Below are positions 36,401 to 47,314 of a stretch of DNA of 64,000 nt, in pieces. Source of the stretch: Fomitopsis serialis (Eukaryota; Basidiomycota; Agaricomycetes; Polyporales; Fomitopsidaceae); assembly GCF_022376445.1 (NCBI RefSeq), contig NW_025955021.1, positions 169,574 to 233,573 on the forward strand, given 5' to 3'. The translations under genes were made by a program, and so were the position numbers. The stretch's first letter is position 1; the number at the start of each line of letters is the position of its first letter. The notes under the pieces were generated by a model. It was not told the origin of the DNA. It ran no database searches and was given only the letters and a program-made list of their open reading frames with translations.

Positions 36401-37295
36401 ATGGCCAAGGGCCTCCGCGTCCCCAAGCTCGATCTTTCCGCCGTCGTGGCATCGCAAAATCCACAGATAGACCTTCGACTTGAATCATACGAAACATCCA
36501 CGCAGAATTTCCTCCGTGCAGTCACAAACTACACACAACGGGCTATCACTGAAATCACCAACCGCAAGAATGCGCACCTCTCAGACAGAAAGAAGTATTC
36601 GGAGAGGATACAGCAGATTGAGGCAGAGACGAATCAGTGCAAAGTGAAGGAGATAGAGCTCATCAAAGGCAGGTCTTGTCTCCGTCAATGGTGGTCTTTG
36701 CTAGACTTGTCGCGCAGTCCTTGATCGGGAACAGGAGGAGAAGAAGGAGTTGGAAACATCGGTCGCTGCATTCAAGCGACAATTGGCCGTATTCCGCGAG
36801 AAGTGCTCTTCTGTGGAGGCTGAGATTGAACAGCAACGTGCGATTGCAGCGAACCTACAGCGAGGTATGTTGTATGCGACTGCATCAGTCGGCTCGCGCG
36901 TTGACACTGTGGCAGAGAGGGACAGAGAGGAGAGCTTGCTCAGCTCTCATGCGGCTCGGACAGCTCCAGAGCTCTCGGAGTCAGAGGCGAAATTGCAATG
37001 TATCATTGAGGGTATCGAGAAGGATAAGTTGCTTGTTCGATTCCTCAACCTGAATCCAAGCAGTCGAGAGCAAGAGTGTAGCTTTGTTATCGACGTGTCC
37101 AGTCGCTCGTATAAAGGTCCGTGAAACATTATGTCTGTCTGCATGGTTCGATGTACTCACGAATAGTCCAGTACCGACTACCACGCCGTATCTTCCAACA
37201 CTGCCTATCTTGCTGGACGAGTTGAATGACACAAGAGACGTGTACATTTTATCAAGAACGCCAGGGACGCTTTCAGACATGTGATCGAGCATTAG
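36401..37295 (+). CDS. SPC25: Kinetochore Ndc80-complex subunit Spc25
   Basis: Four exons: 36401-36668, 36718-36864, 36916-37116, 37172 to the end. Residues 30-190 form a coiled coil (KKYSERIQQIEAETN, KKELETSVAAFKRQLA). The globular C-terminal domain has FVIDVSSRSYKV and LPILLDELNDTRDVYI, matching Spc25, which with Spc24 anchors the Ndc80 complex to the inner kinetochore. The first intron (36669-36717) needs a GC donor (AAAG|GCAGGT). At 37247-37250 a run of four T should be five to read FIKNARDAFRHVIEH and stop at 37293-37295; as printed the frame ends LSRTPGTLSDM with stop at 37282-37284. A missing base is likely, as in several other genes here. Confidence 0.85.
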
Positions 37296-37387
37296 GTATT
37301 TGTGTTGGCCTCCGTGTTGTATGTTGTATCAATGCGGCACTCTTTGTCTCATTACCGTGAGCATGCCACATGCATTATGTGCGGTCT

Positions 37388-38355
37388 TCAGATCGTCGCT
37401 GCCCAGTATGCATCATGGTGTTCGTTCCTCACGCCGTCCAGTGTATCATAGGTGACTGATAACCCCGTGATACGATCAATGCGGTGCGCAATGTACTTCA
37501 CGGCCGACAACACCTGCAGCGGTCAACCCTATGGCCTAGTATCTGTCAGCAATTTCGCTCATGTCGCCCACTTTGGTGAGGAACATTTTCTCATAGATCG
37601 CTAAGATTTGAGACTAACAGCGCTCTGCATCACCTCCCCACCTGTGCAATTACAGTGAAACAATACATCAACTGGCAGCGGCGTGTCCTACAAGCCATGC
37701 TACTACATTGCTAGCTGTATGTCGTGGCGGTCAAGGTACGTCATGCTTCCGGGATCCGATCATAAGTCAGTTTGCAATTGTGTTCGATGACGCTCAAGTA
37801 CTGCTCATCGACGCCAAATCGATGCATCATCTCGATGTCAGAGGAGGGTACTTATCCTGGTGTGCGCAGATGAAAGACTTCGTCCCAGGGAAATTCAGTT
37901 TGGCACATGACTGATCAATCAGTTCCCCGGCGCCCATGGGAAGAAGACAGACCGTCAATCGTATCGGCAGCATTGGGGTCTAATAAACCCATCGTGTCCT
38001 GATCATCGCCGTACCATTGCATGCCACTGACTAAGGCTATGTATGTACCAGGTCACCCGGAAGTCTCGCATACTTACTGCAATACCTGCTCAACTCGTGA
38101 TATCCCCGGAATGATGTCGCTATGACTACGCAACATATGGATACGATACTCACACCGTGCTGCGCAAGTAATCTCTTCTTGAACTCGCTCAATTGTGTGC
38201 GCTGACCACATCACCGCTGCACTGGCGGCTCGATTCGCGCCCTCAGACTAACAACTTCCTAGTTCTCTGGCTCAAAGTGCTTCATCCATCATCGCCCGAA
38301 CGCTACCCCTCGTCGGACACACGACTACGGGCCTCAGGCGCCTCGTACGGTCAGC
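37388..38355 (-). pseudogene. Unrecognised minus-strand gene, possibly decayed
   Basis: Several stretches on the minus strand look coding and connect through splice-like sites. Reading from 38355 they include RRLRPVVVCPTRGSVRAMM, MWSAHTIERVQEEITCAA, DIIPGISRVEQVL, GMQWYGDDQDTMGLLDPN, IEMMHRFGVDEQYLSVIEH, EKMFLTKVGDMSEIAD and finally YIAHRIDRITGLSVTYDTL before a TGA at 37390-37388. I do not recognise the family. Some joins lack a GT donor and in-frame stops occur between pieces, so it is either a pseudogene, a gene with missing bases like its neighbours, or a model I have not solved. No start codon could be assigned. Confidence 0.4.
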
Positions 38356-38675
38356 TTTCAGTGCTGCCGACGTCGCTGGAACCATTCGGAGCTACATACA
38401 TAAGTCAACACTGGGTGCGCTGCGTCGTATCTGTGCCGTTGCAAGGTTGTGATTGGGACTAATCTGTACACCGCTAGTCGTAGTCGTTGAGACGCAAGTC
38501 TTTCCCTGTTCTCCTCGGCTGCGGGTTTTGCTAACATCACTGTCAGAGTATCGTCAACCGCCATCATGATACAAGCTATCTTCGCTTCTCAGCTGGTGAC
38601 CCCCTCATCAATCGGTATCAAGTACAGAACCTACGTGAAAGAAACTCGTACTTCAAAACGACAACTCGCTCATCG

Positions 38676-40035
38676 GTGTCTTCGAGATGGAACCCCTTCG
38701 CTAACAAGAGAACCACCATGATTACCGGTCCTCCTCGCGTTCCCTTCGACATCTGCGAAGAGATCATCAACCACGTAGCCATGCATCTCGACGAGGTGGC
38801 ATGGTCTCCTGAGCAAGACCCATGGCGACATACGCTCTCGTCATGCGCACTCGTGTGCAGAGCTTGGCATTATCATTCCCAACCCTATCTTCGACAGTTC
38901 GTAAAATTGCGGGATCGGGCAGGGGTGATGTCTTTGTCCAAGCTGCTCCGCGACAAACCCCAGCTCAGTCGGGTTGTCAGGATCGTCGCTATCTCGGGCT
39001 GTCCGGTGAAAGACGTTCCGCATCCCATCTCACATCTCGGGACGTTCGCTGTCATGTTAGCTGGCAAGCTGCCCAATCTGCACACTCTGCGGCTGGAAAA
39101 CGCAGAGTGGCCCGTCGGTTCTGTACCCCTGGACACCATCCGCTATCTGGCCACATTCCCTTCTATCACTATGTTGGAGCTTCGAGGCGTCCACTTCGTT
39201 GCGATCTCTCAGCTAGTGCAGCTGATATCCGCACTCCCTGCGCTTCGCAGGCTGAAGACCAATAGGGTTTCATGCAAGCAGACGCATCTAGAAACGCCGA
39301 TACGTCTGCCACTGAATGCCCACCGGCTCGAATGTATCGATATGTGGTGGAATACTGCACCGGCGATTTTGAATTTTTACATCCGTGCCAGCAGGGTGGC
39401 TCGTTTGCGAACCCTCGGAATAGGCGTAGACGGATATGACGCGTTGTCCAACTGCAGCCGAAGGCATGCTCTGCTTAGTGCGAATGCCTCCTCACTCAAA
39501 TCGTTGCGTTTCGGCATCCATACGTACGGATTAGGACCTGAAGACGTCGACAATATTGGTAAGCACCGTTCTCGTTCGTGTACTAGGAATGGCTGATTGA
39601 AGGGCGCCCCACAGCGCAAAGTATCGATCTCTCCCGCGTTGTCACGTTGGAAGATTTGACGCTTAACTCGCACAGCTTCTTGGGTGCAAACCATTCATGG
39701 ATTCCCAAGGTGCTCGCTACCGTGAAATCGGAGCGGATTCGAAGGGTGGATATCTGCTTCAGAGTGGGGGCGACATTGCCTCTGCTCAGGACGATGATAT
39801 GAGCATGGGGCGGCTTGATTTCCTCGCTCGTATGGATGTGGTGCTTGCGGGGCGTCCGTTCGCCAATCTCCCACCTTGTGGCGTCTGTCTCACAATCGAC
39901 ATCTCGATTTACGCCCAGATGACAAGAAGCTTCACATCATTGGAGAGGGTGGGAGATGGCCAGCATGGGACGAGCTTGTTCGCAAAAAGATGGTGGTGTC
40001 AACAGACGGGGGATCATATGGTGAGCATTAGTTGA
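38676..40035 (+). CDS. F-box/LRR-like protein, C-terminal part disordered in frame
   Basis: Exon 1 (38676 to about 39559) reads an F-box-like opening, VPFDICEEIINHVAMHL with CALVCRAWHYHSQPYL, then Leu-rich segments (LPNLHTLRLENAEW, FPSITMLELRGVHF, LPALRRLKT) typical of the expanded agaricomycete F-box family, adaptors for SCF ubiquitin ligases. An intron near 39560-39612 leads to SIDLSRVVTLEDLTLN. After about 39775 the likely continuation (RLDFLARMDVVLAGRPFAN, then DLRPDDKKLHIIGEGG and WDELVRKKMVVSTDGGS) sits in other frames. Unfound introns, missing bases or genuine decay could explain this. The end coordinate is approximate. Confidence 0.7.
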
Positions 40036-40757
40036 AGTGCGCAGCCAGAAGTCGTTACTGCACGGACGTCTCGCGTGCCATACAGTACACGCGTCACTCG
40101 TAACATGCCGTGAAACCGGCGTTTCGATTCGAGTTATATGTTCTATGCCGACTGCGAGGTTGTTGCAGCCGGCCAGTGCACAATGCATATTGCCACAGCG
40201 GGTATATTAGCTGCCGATGCAGCTAGGAGTCCGTATGTCGTAAGCAGAAATCCCATATACTGCACTCACGTTGCAGATAAGTATGCCGTGTTGACATTGT
40301 CACTCTGAGTTAGTCGGTTCGCCCTCCTGTCGTGTGTACTCGCATCCAGAGATTGCTACTGTCATCCTCTTTTTTATTATCTGCGAGAGTCTTCGGAGCT
40401 TCGAGACCGCCAGCGATGTCCCCCTCTCCAAGCACCACCACGCTAGGCCCTGCCTCCATAATAAGGCTGCCAAGTATGATGTTATTCTACTTACGATTGG
40501 CCGGCAGAGCTGAGATACTTTTGTCCAAGAGAAGATAACTCGGCCAAATAGGAGGGACATCTTGCAGGAAGCATGCTGACGACGATTCTCCGAACTTCGA
40601 TAACATCGCTGTGGATGCGATATCGTCCTTACACCAGCTTTGTGCGCACGCCGCCCTGAAGTTCGAGGAGGAAAGACCGCGATGATAAGAAGGTAGCAAC
40701 GTCAAATATGATACACCCGAACGCGAGCATCTGCAGTCCCGCTGCAAGGCACTACAC
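40036..40757. other. Intergenic, F-box gene / MFS gene (convergent)
   Basis: 722 nt holding two 3' ends. Frames on the minus strand at 40768-40300 have no transporter or other motif. Nothing further seen. Confidence 0.35.
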
Positions 40758-42856
40758 CTACTTCTCATTCTCTGTCTCCGCCGCCGTCACGTCCCACTTC
40801 CTATCCGTTTCCGTGTGAAGCGGGAGGCCCTTCATCCACAAACTCGCAAACACGCCGACAGCAGACAGCGCACACTGCACGCGCCATAGCACGTCCAGGC
40901 TCCCAGCAAACGCAGCCTGCACTTCCTCCCTCAGCGGCGACGCGAGGGCAGGGATCGCGGGGATTGCGGAGTAGGCAACGCCCGCGCCGCTAGGCAGCGT
41001 CGCGAGGAACGCCTGAGGGAGCCGGGAGGAGAGCTGGTTCTGGAGAACAGTCGCGCCGATGGCGACGCCCCAGATCTGGGCGAAGCTCCGGAGGAAGACG
41101 TAGAGGGCGAGCGCGGGTGCGTTCTGCTCTACGGGCAGCGGGGCGAGGACGGGGAAGTACGTCGAGCTATAGACGGCACCGATGCCGATGCCGGTGAGGA
41201 TCTGGAACCCGATGGACATTGCCTTCGAGCTCGTCGCGGTGAGGGTGGTGAGGAGGCCTTGGCCGGCGAGGAGCAGAACCCAGCCGAACCAGATCGGCGG
41301 GCGGTAGCGCTTTGTGACGGTGATCATGGCTCCGGCGACGATCGTGGTAGGCGCGACGGTGAATGCCACGCCGAAGACGAGCGTGCCAGCGCGGATGGGC
41401 GAGGCAAGCATGCAGGCTTGGTAGTACACCGGGAGGTAATACATAAGCCCCGTGAGAGGCACAGAAAGGAGACCGGTCTGGATCAACCTGGCGAGGACTC
41501 TTCAACATTGACTAGACATGGCTAGATGCGAGGCATGAGCTTACCCGCTTATACTAGTGCGGTTGAGAATAAGAGACAAGGGAATCTGGACTTCATCAGC
41601 AAGGCTACGTGTCCGTTTGCGATACACTCACGAGCGGATTTCTTGCCCACAGGGCCTCATACAATAAGAATAGTACCAATCCAACCCCACCTACGATGAG
41701 TGGGACTAAAACTTGCGCAGAAGACCAGGCATAATCAACGCCGCCCCAAGTCATTCCGATCACAATAGCTGTCGTGCTCCCCATGACGAGAGCATTCCCG
41801 CTGCCCAAGAAATCAACGCGAGCGCAGGGAAGGCGGAAAGTGCGCATTACTCACATCCAGTCTATCTGCTCGAGCTTCGACCTCAGAGTTCCCGGCGGAG
41901 TTGGGAGCTTAACAAAGAACAGTACCAGCACAGCAGCAAGACCCGCGAAGGGTATGTTCATGTCTGAGGCGTCACTTGCTTGAGATACAGGTCACTGGTA
42001 CTCTTTACGTGTCGCACTTACAGAAAAGCCAGCGCCAGTGCCCATTTTGTGCAAACGATCCGCCAATTACGGGACCCACACCGGATGCCGCACTCCAGGC
42101 CCTGCAGTACATGTCAGTCGGAACAATAAGAGCGTAAGAAACCGACACGGACAGACCAAGAATGCCGTTGTACAGCCCACGCTCGTTTAGCGCGACGATA
42201 TCCGACAGTATGATTGAGCTCAATGTCAGTACGCCTCCGCCACCCAACCCTTGGACGGTGCGACCAGTAAACAGAGTTGCTGAACCTGTGGAAGCGCCAG
42301 AAAGCGCGCCACCTACGGCGAATATAGCGAGGGAGACGAGCATTACTGGCCGCCGACCAAAGATCTGTCGAGGATGATGTGGGCAAAGTGATCTACATAT
42401 GATGCAGAGGTGGGATACCTGGGCCAGTCCACCGCTCAAAGGCAGAAGGGCAGTGGATGATAGGCCATACGCTGTTCCAATCCATGCAAATTGGGAGATA
42501 TCAAGGTCACTCGCGATGGTGGGTGATGCATTTCCCACAGCTGCGCCTTCAAGCACGACCATGAAGAACGAGATGACCAAAGCAAAGAGTATCATCCAGA
42601 AGGCCTTCCCCTTCCGGGAGGCCTGCGGTGAGCCGGTGCTCTTTCGCCTGGAGGCGAACTCGGCATCATGTTTGACGAGAGGAAACTGTGCTTGAGAGCC
42701 TGGGGAGGCAAAGGAGAATTCAGAGCGCGAGCCAGGCGTGAGGGTAAACTCGGAACGTGAGCCCGGGCTGTCTCCTAGATGCACAAGAGAGATGTCAGAC
42801 TGCGAAGGGTCACGACCAATGAGCTCTAGCTGGGATCCTTGCGGTCGAAGCGTCAT
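40758..42856 (-). CDS. MFS multidrug-type transporter (DHA2-like, about 14 helices)
   Basis: Seven exons on the minus strand: 42856-42419, 42364-42153, 42101-42022, 41963-41855, 41800-41632, 41590-41545, 41487-40758. A hydrophilic leader of 80 residues precedes the first helix (FWMILFALVISFFMVVLEG). MFS marks are IFGRRPVMLVSL (motif A) and GRTVQGLGGGG with the GVGPVIGGSFAQ antiporter-type motif C. Helices continue to VFASLWMKGLPL. The layout fits drug:proton antiporters in the plasma membrane. The exon sum is one base short; the break maps to the donor at 41631/41632, where CTCG|GTGAGT would restore VQIPLSLILNRTSISG. An in-frame upstream ATG run (to 43078) exists, but 42856 fits the family better. 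Substrate unknown. Confidence 0.88.
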
Positions 42857-43904
42857 GCTGTTAAGAAAGATTGTAGGTTGACGCTGCCGCGAGTTGGTCG
42901 CGCGCGAGCGAAGGGACACTAAGACTCGATGGAGGGGGCGTAAGAGAGTGAACGTCTGGACACTTGACTCCCCGGACGACGAGGCTACTGTATTCCACGC
43001 CTTTGAGGGCGCGCGTTCAACTTTCCTGTCACGCGTTCCCGGAATGTGTCGACGGCGGGGGTGCGGCCGTATTTGCACGCATGTGTACGATACTATCCCG
43101 AGACGCGGATGGGACAGCGCTCATACCTATAGACTTTGCGCTCGGACCGGACAGATCGGAGACAATTTGGAGGAGATGCCGTGTGGGCGCGAATGAAATG
43201 ATCAATCGCAAGCCTCGCGTCGCGTTTACATCAATATCACCAGAAGCAACTTGGAAGCAACGAGAAGCAACAATCCCTAAGTCTGCTGCGATGGTCCATC
43301 AGGAGTGAATAAGAGAGAAGACCGAATGGGGATGCTCACATCAAGTACCAGTAGTGCATCGTTGTCTAGCTTCAAGGCCCAACAACGGGCGTTTGGCAGG
43401 CGTTCTGCGGTAGTTACCAAAACGGGCAACGGCCGGGTTCGATCGACATCAAGATCTGCATCTAGGCGAAATGGCACAGCCGCCACCGCGCGCTCAGCGT
43501 TCAGCCCTTCTTCCCATCGACTTCGGCGGACGCTTCACCCAGGCTTTACCAGGCTTTACCTCCGGCACCGAGCAGCACCTGCGAAAATTCACTGATCCAG
43601 ACCTACGATACCACTCATAGTGTGCGCTCGCTATCACACTGGTACATGTTCGGGTATACAATTCAGCGAACAACGGGTACAATACTCAAAAACCAAGCAC
43701 AACGACAACTGGGAAAAACAATACAGTAATCTAGAAAAGCGTAGTGTTAAGATACAAGGGATAACGTGAGTATGAACGAGTGACAGTGAACTAGGTGGGG
43801 AAGTGGATGTAAAGTAGCGAACGACGGGAGACAACTCGGTGTCACAACAAAGGTAAGTCCAGGATAAGGGAGGCCTAACACAGGGCTGATTCGGCCGACC
43901 TACT
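42857..43904. other. Intergenic, MFS gene / CFA-synthase gene
   Basis: 1.05 kb between the MFS promoter and the 3' end of the CFA gene, both on the minus strand. Open frames on the plus strand are Arg/Ser-rich and without motif. A 9-bp unit (CAGGCTTTAC..) is doubled near 43540. No gene supported. Confidence 0.35.
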
Positions 43905-45731
43905 TCAGTCGCAGCAGTCAATCGGGTACTCCTACATGGCGCTCGTTCAGACCAATAATCATGTGCAACAGCTGACCACTCACCGGTCGCGCGAACGTCC
44001 AGCAGTTCAAAGCGGTGTAGGCCTTCGCGTATCCCGCAGCGGCGTAGTCAAACATGTAAAACCACTTGCGACGGAACGCCTCGAGGCTCTTCGGGTCGGC
44101 AAGCTGCGGGTGCTCCTTGATCAGGTTCTCGACGATCTCACTCTGGAAGTTCTTCTCTAGGCGGTAGCCCCATTCCCGGAGCGTGCGAGGATAGTCTGGT
44201 CATTCGTCAGTCGGCGCCGTAGAACTGAAGCCAAGAGACATACGCATCGCATGGTCTTCGACGCTGTGAAGGATAAGGCGCCCGGGGACGGCTTGCTGAG
44301 CGGCCATAGGGAAGTACGTCGCGTTTGGAAGGAAAGTGTTGGGCCAGTGGTAGTGACGCGCGAAGTCATCTGGCCTGCAGGGTTTGTGAGATACCGCTTC
44401 CTCGCTACCGCAGAATCACACTTACTGCAGGGTTGTGTAGCGGAACTCGGGCATGGCAGTAGCCGTGATGCAGGCTGCGCCACGGTCAGGCTTCAGCGCC
44501 CAGTCAATCACCTTGAAGTACGTGTGGTGGTCGCGCAGTCCAACCGCCTCGACCATCTCGCAGCTCACGAACGAGTCGAACTGGCCCTTGAAGTCCTCCG
44601 GCAGCTGACGGTAGTCCAGCAGGTGCACGCGCACACGGTCTGCGACGCCCGCCTCCACCGCTCGCTTCTCCGTCATCACCTTCTGCTGCACAGACAGCGT
44701 CACGCTGTCGACGATGGCGCCGAGCTTCGCCGCTTCAATCGACATGGCGCCCCAGCCCGTCCCGATCTCGAGCAGGCGGTACCCTGGCTTGACGCGCGCA
44801 TTCTGGAGGATATGGTGGATCTTCCGGATCTGTGCATTGTGCAAGTCGTCTGGTTGCGAGCCCCGCGAGGTGAGGTCACCCCGGATGCCGCCCTCGGCAT
44901 CGCTCCAGATGGCGCAGGAGTACATCATCTCGGAGCTAAGGAAACACTGGAAGAACTCGTTGCTGGTGTCATATGCCTCTTGCTGAGAGCATGTCAGATA
45001 GACGTGAGTCATGGGGGCAATATGAGCGCGACAGCAGTGTACTAACCACATTCTTCAGTGCCATTGAGGGTTTCTGCTTGCCTAGGGCGAAGATAGCAAA
45101 GGCAGACATGTAGGACGTAACAGTGTTCAATAGGGTTGTAAGACCTGTCAAAGTGTGTCGGTTCTCGATCCATAGCTGGAATGGCGCCGTCAGTGCCTGA
45201 AGTTAGGCAATTGAAGGGTCTGAACATACATCGAACATGTCCTTCAAGCTAGAGATGTCGAAGTCTCCGCTCATGTACGCCTCAGACACTACTCAGAACC
45301 GTATTCAGCACTAGTTCAAACCGAACTGAATGCAAGACTCACAGCCCATGTCGAGGGACAATACAATGCGCGCCCAGACATCGTCGCAGCGAATGGTCAT
45401 CGTAACCGGGCGCTGACAGTCAGACTCGCCGTAGACGTGCTTGCCTTCATGGTCTTCAACGAGGAGCTGACCCCGTACAATTCCAGATTCGAGGACGGAC
45501 ATGACATGAGACCGGGCTAATAGAAAGGCATGTCTCAGTATACATGGGCGCATGTTGGTCCAGCTACTGTCTGAGACCGGGGGTTCGACAGACCCGGTGG
45601 GTCTCCCAGTAGTAGGAATACGATCGAACGAAGTGGTACTCACAGTAGTTCACGAATTGTCTCCACATCCAGTTACTCCGGGCGGTTTGGCTGAAGAGCC
45701 GCGCCCAGAGGGTAGGTGTGTGCATCGACAT
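43905..45731 (-). CDS. Cyclopropane-fatty-acid-synthase-like SAM methyltransferase
   Basis: Eight exons, complement(join(43905..43931, 43984..44195, 44244..44374, 44426..44982, 45047..45175, 45230..45288, 45343..45516, 45644..45731)), give 458 aa in frame. Order: N-terminal CFA domain (HVMSVLESGIVRG, LSEAYMSGDFDISSLKDMF), YDTSNEFFQCFLSSEMMYS, the SAM-binding loop RLLEIGTGWGAMSIEA, DYRQLPEDFKGQFDSFVSCE, then PNTFLPNATYFPM and REWGYRLEKNFQSEI. CFA synthases move a methyl from SAM onto a double bond of membrane lipid acyl chains (family knowledge). Fungal homologues may instead methylate sphingolipid or other lipids, so the product is uncertain. Hydrophobic residues upstream of the chosen ATG hint at a missing first exon. 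Intron 1 (127 nt) is unusually long here. Confidence 0.9.
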
Positions 45732-47314
45732 TTCTGCGGAGGTGTGGTAAAGGAGGGTGGTCAAAACGAGGGCGAAAGACAGAAGTCAAGTCGGAACTGT
45801 CAGCAGCCTAAAGGGCTACAGCGGGGACCGAGGTGCAGGCTGTGTCTACGTGACAGAAGCCCGGCCGAGGAGTGAAAGGTGCGGTTGGCAGACGTCCAGT
45901 TCGTAAAAAAGGAGGACCTCGGAGGGGACCAGCGCTCCGATGCCCGGCCAGAAGGTGCAAGTTGATCCACTAGCACCTTGCCCACGGCATATCAAGATTG
46001 TGATTATACATGCACTGATGGAAAGTGCATGCATCGAAACCGGCGGGGCGGGAGGCGTTCGCGCCCAAGGCGGCTTAGGCAGCCTAAGGGTTCATCGTGA
46101 TGACAACGTGACAACGTGTTTATTTCTCTCAAACTGCTTTATTGCTGCGCCGACTTTGTGACTTGTTCTATCCGCGGAACTTGGAGAAACAAATGTTACG
46201 GTGAACAGTCGGGGGACGATATCGATGTCATACTTATACGTACAAACCGACCGACCACCGTTGTTCACACACTGAGGGGTCCAAATCCGATCTGAAACAA
46301 CGTGTGGTTGAACTCCCGGCTGAAACGTATATGAGCACGACGCTCGGGGTGCCGAGGAGCAGTTCCATACAGTTCCATACCCGCCCCGCCCGTTGCGACT
46401 GAGCAACCGATCGTGACGCCGCTCGGTGACCGATGCTCGAAACAGCTTGCGCCCGGGCTTCTGTGTCGGCTGTCCCCACTGCGGTCAATGATTTGAGACG
46501 GCGAGCGACGCTGGCGTGGGTGTAACAAAGAACCTGTGCCGTAAATTCTTGACAAATGCATCCTTGGGTGTATAAGTAGAATGCGTTGCGGCCGCTCGCT
46601 GTCAGTAGAATATCATATGTATCCGATTTCCAGTCGGCGTCGAGGTTGAAGCGAGCCCCGGAAGCGGTGATGACGCTCACATTGCGCTCACATCCCTTCC
46701 TTATTTAGTCAATCACTCCTGTGCAGCCATGGGAAGCTTCTCATAGCAGGTCTAGACCCTCCATCCATATGGTATCCCGATTCGGTGGCCGCTACTACCA
46801 CGTCCACGCGTGCACGGCCGATGACTATGTAATGGAGTCTATGGACCTTCCTCCTCCTCACGTGAGAAGAATACATCGTAACTTGATTAAGTAGATCATT
46901 CTCAATCTCCTACGGCCATCATCTTGCGCTCTGCACAGCCCAGTTGGCAGTGGTATGTACTTCCGTCGTCAGTTCATGGCTAGAAATGGTAAGCTAAGTT
47001 GACGAAGGTATCTCGAATCTCGATGCGACTACTTACAGTGATGCACTGCCACCCCGGTGGTCTGATCAAACTGATGACTTGATGGATTCTTATTGATAGA
47101 ACAACGATCGTATCAGGGAGGAGGAGGCTGGAGGAGGATACTTATCTCACTAAGGTGACTAAGGACTCTGATTCGGTATCAGGCGGCATTCTGTGGCGCT
47201 GATGCTGACAATTGCAGAGTCTCCCCGTCCTTGAACAGCTCGATGGCGATCGTCTGCAATCTCGTCTGAATCGACAGCGCACTTGGGAAGCTGCAGAGCT
47301 GTGAAGCGACGACC
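45732..47314. promoter_or_regulatory. Divergent region, CFA-synthase gene / CYP63-like gene
   Basis: 1.58 kb between outward-facing starts; the longest such gap in the accessory block. A 148-codon minus frame (46680-46234) and a short plus frame from 46769 ending at a CAC|GTGAGA donor-like site look weakly coding but match nothing. GTTCCATACA is tandemly doubled near 46362. It probably holds a shared promoter; no operator was recognised. Confidence 0.35.

Noticed and set aside
45520..45643. GGGGGTTCGACAGACCC, a tRNA T-arm-like sequence
   Set aside because: The stem pairs poorly and no acceptor or anticodon stem can be drawn; it lies in an intron of the CFA gene.
46234..46680. 148-codon minus frame in the CFA/P450 divergent region
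   Set aside because: The first 45 residues look protein-like but the rest is low-complexity; no homology recognised and no splice support.
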